64,000 bases of DNA from Brachionus koreanus. Its lineage: Eukaryota > Rotifera > Eurotatoria > Ploima > Brachionidae. Of this stretch, positions 63,789 to 64,000 are shown piece after piece. Where the stretch lies: contig PJRA01000198.1 in NCBI GenBank assembly GCA_016987375.1, forward strand, positions 95,563-159,562, written 5' to 3'. Below the pieces are notes generated by a model. That model worked only from the letters and a program-made list of their open reading frames with translations, searched no databases and was not told where the DNA came from. Position numbers and translations under genes: made by a program. Within the stretch, counting starts at the first letter, position 1. Every line of letters begins with the position of its first letter.

Positions 63789-64000
63789 TACGGTGTTTAA
63801 TTAAGAACGAAATATGTCTTAAATTCTCCAAAATTCTCAACTTGTTTAAATTTTTGTTTAAATCTAAAAAATTTAGTCATGAATAAATTTCAACTCAATT
63901 TATAAGGCAAGATCCCATTAGACGTTGTGTGCATTGTTCGAAACCTAATTATGCTACATTTTAGGTTTTTTTTTGCCATTACTGATTACCTTTAAAGAAT

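Noticed and set aside
1..64000. CRISPR arrays, bacterial operons, attachment sites or a prophage
   Set aside because: Introns, tRNA structure and gene content are those of an animal nucleus; no regularly spaced repeat array is present.

Overview
The window is 64 kb of very A+T-rich animal nuclear DNA. Genes are split by introns that are often only about 50-60 bp, with a minority of 0.5-2 kb. The gene set is metazoan: DEG/ENaC channels, NEK9, APC1, DNA ligase IV, PMS2, mS26, ACSL. Base composition, compact genes, intronless DEG/ENaC copies and invertebrate LINE, mariner and piggyBac-like remnants suggest a small protostome, most plausibly a monogonont rotifer of the Brachionus type. That assignment is inference. 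Two runs of N mark assembly gaps (1429-1831 and 36735-36806).

Layout. 1-192: 3' end of a Tctex-type dynein light chain. 1931-3115 (+): a pentameric ligand-gated channel without the Cys-loop cysteines. 3268-4241 (-): a secreted PAN-EGF-C-type lectin with a frameshift. 4529-7751 (-): NEK9 kinase with RCC1 propeller, five exons. 7999-8994 (+): an extended SDR reductase. 10028-11203 (-): a proline-rich EF-hand protein. 12540-23505 (-): APC1 in eleven exons whose reconstructed length is an exact multiple of three. 24277-25458 (-): a JmjC/cupin-8 dioxygenase. 25781-31084 (-): two DEG/ENaC channels around a coiled-coil gene, then a channel relic. 32074-32802 (-): macro-domain hydrolase. 33187-33912 (+): mitoribosomal mS26. 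33996-35405 (-): third DEG/ENaC gene. 35.8-37.7 kb: LINE and mariner debris. 38561-39761 (-): RING protein. 41363-44182 (+): LIG4. 44560-45969 (-): fourth DEG/ENaC gene, about 98% identical to the third, followed by a RING-gene relic. 46780-47274 (-): thioredoxin with a charged tail. 47770-48456 (+): dephospho-CoA kinase. 48516: tRNA-Glu. 48716-53512 (+): PMS2. 53888 and 58361: identical, oppositely oriented tRNA-Leu genes around ACSL gene 1 (54440-58129, +). 59644-63788 (-): ACSL gene 2.

How the genes relate. Most neighbours are functionally unrelated housekeeping genes. The local signal is duplication: four DEG/ENaC genes plus a relic on one strand, one recent pair that seems to have carried part of a RING gene along, a tail-to-tail pair of ACSL paralogues with conserved intron phases, and twin tRNA-Leu genes. 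Mobile DNA sits in introns and between genes: two LINE 3' tails, each antisense to its host gene, two mariner families, piggyBac-like MITEs with TTAA ends, and a small foldback element with an apparent 9-bp target duplication. Exon structures were built by reading splice sites and checking frame by hand; no similarity search was possible.
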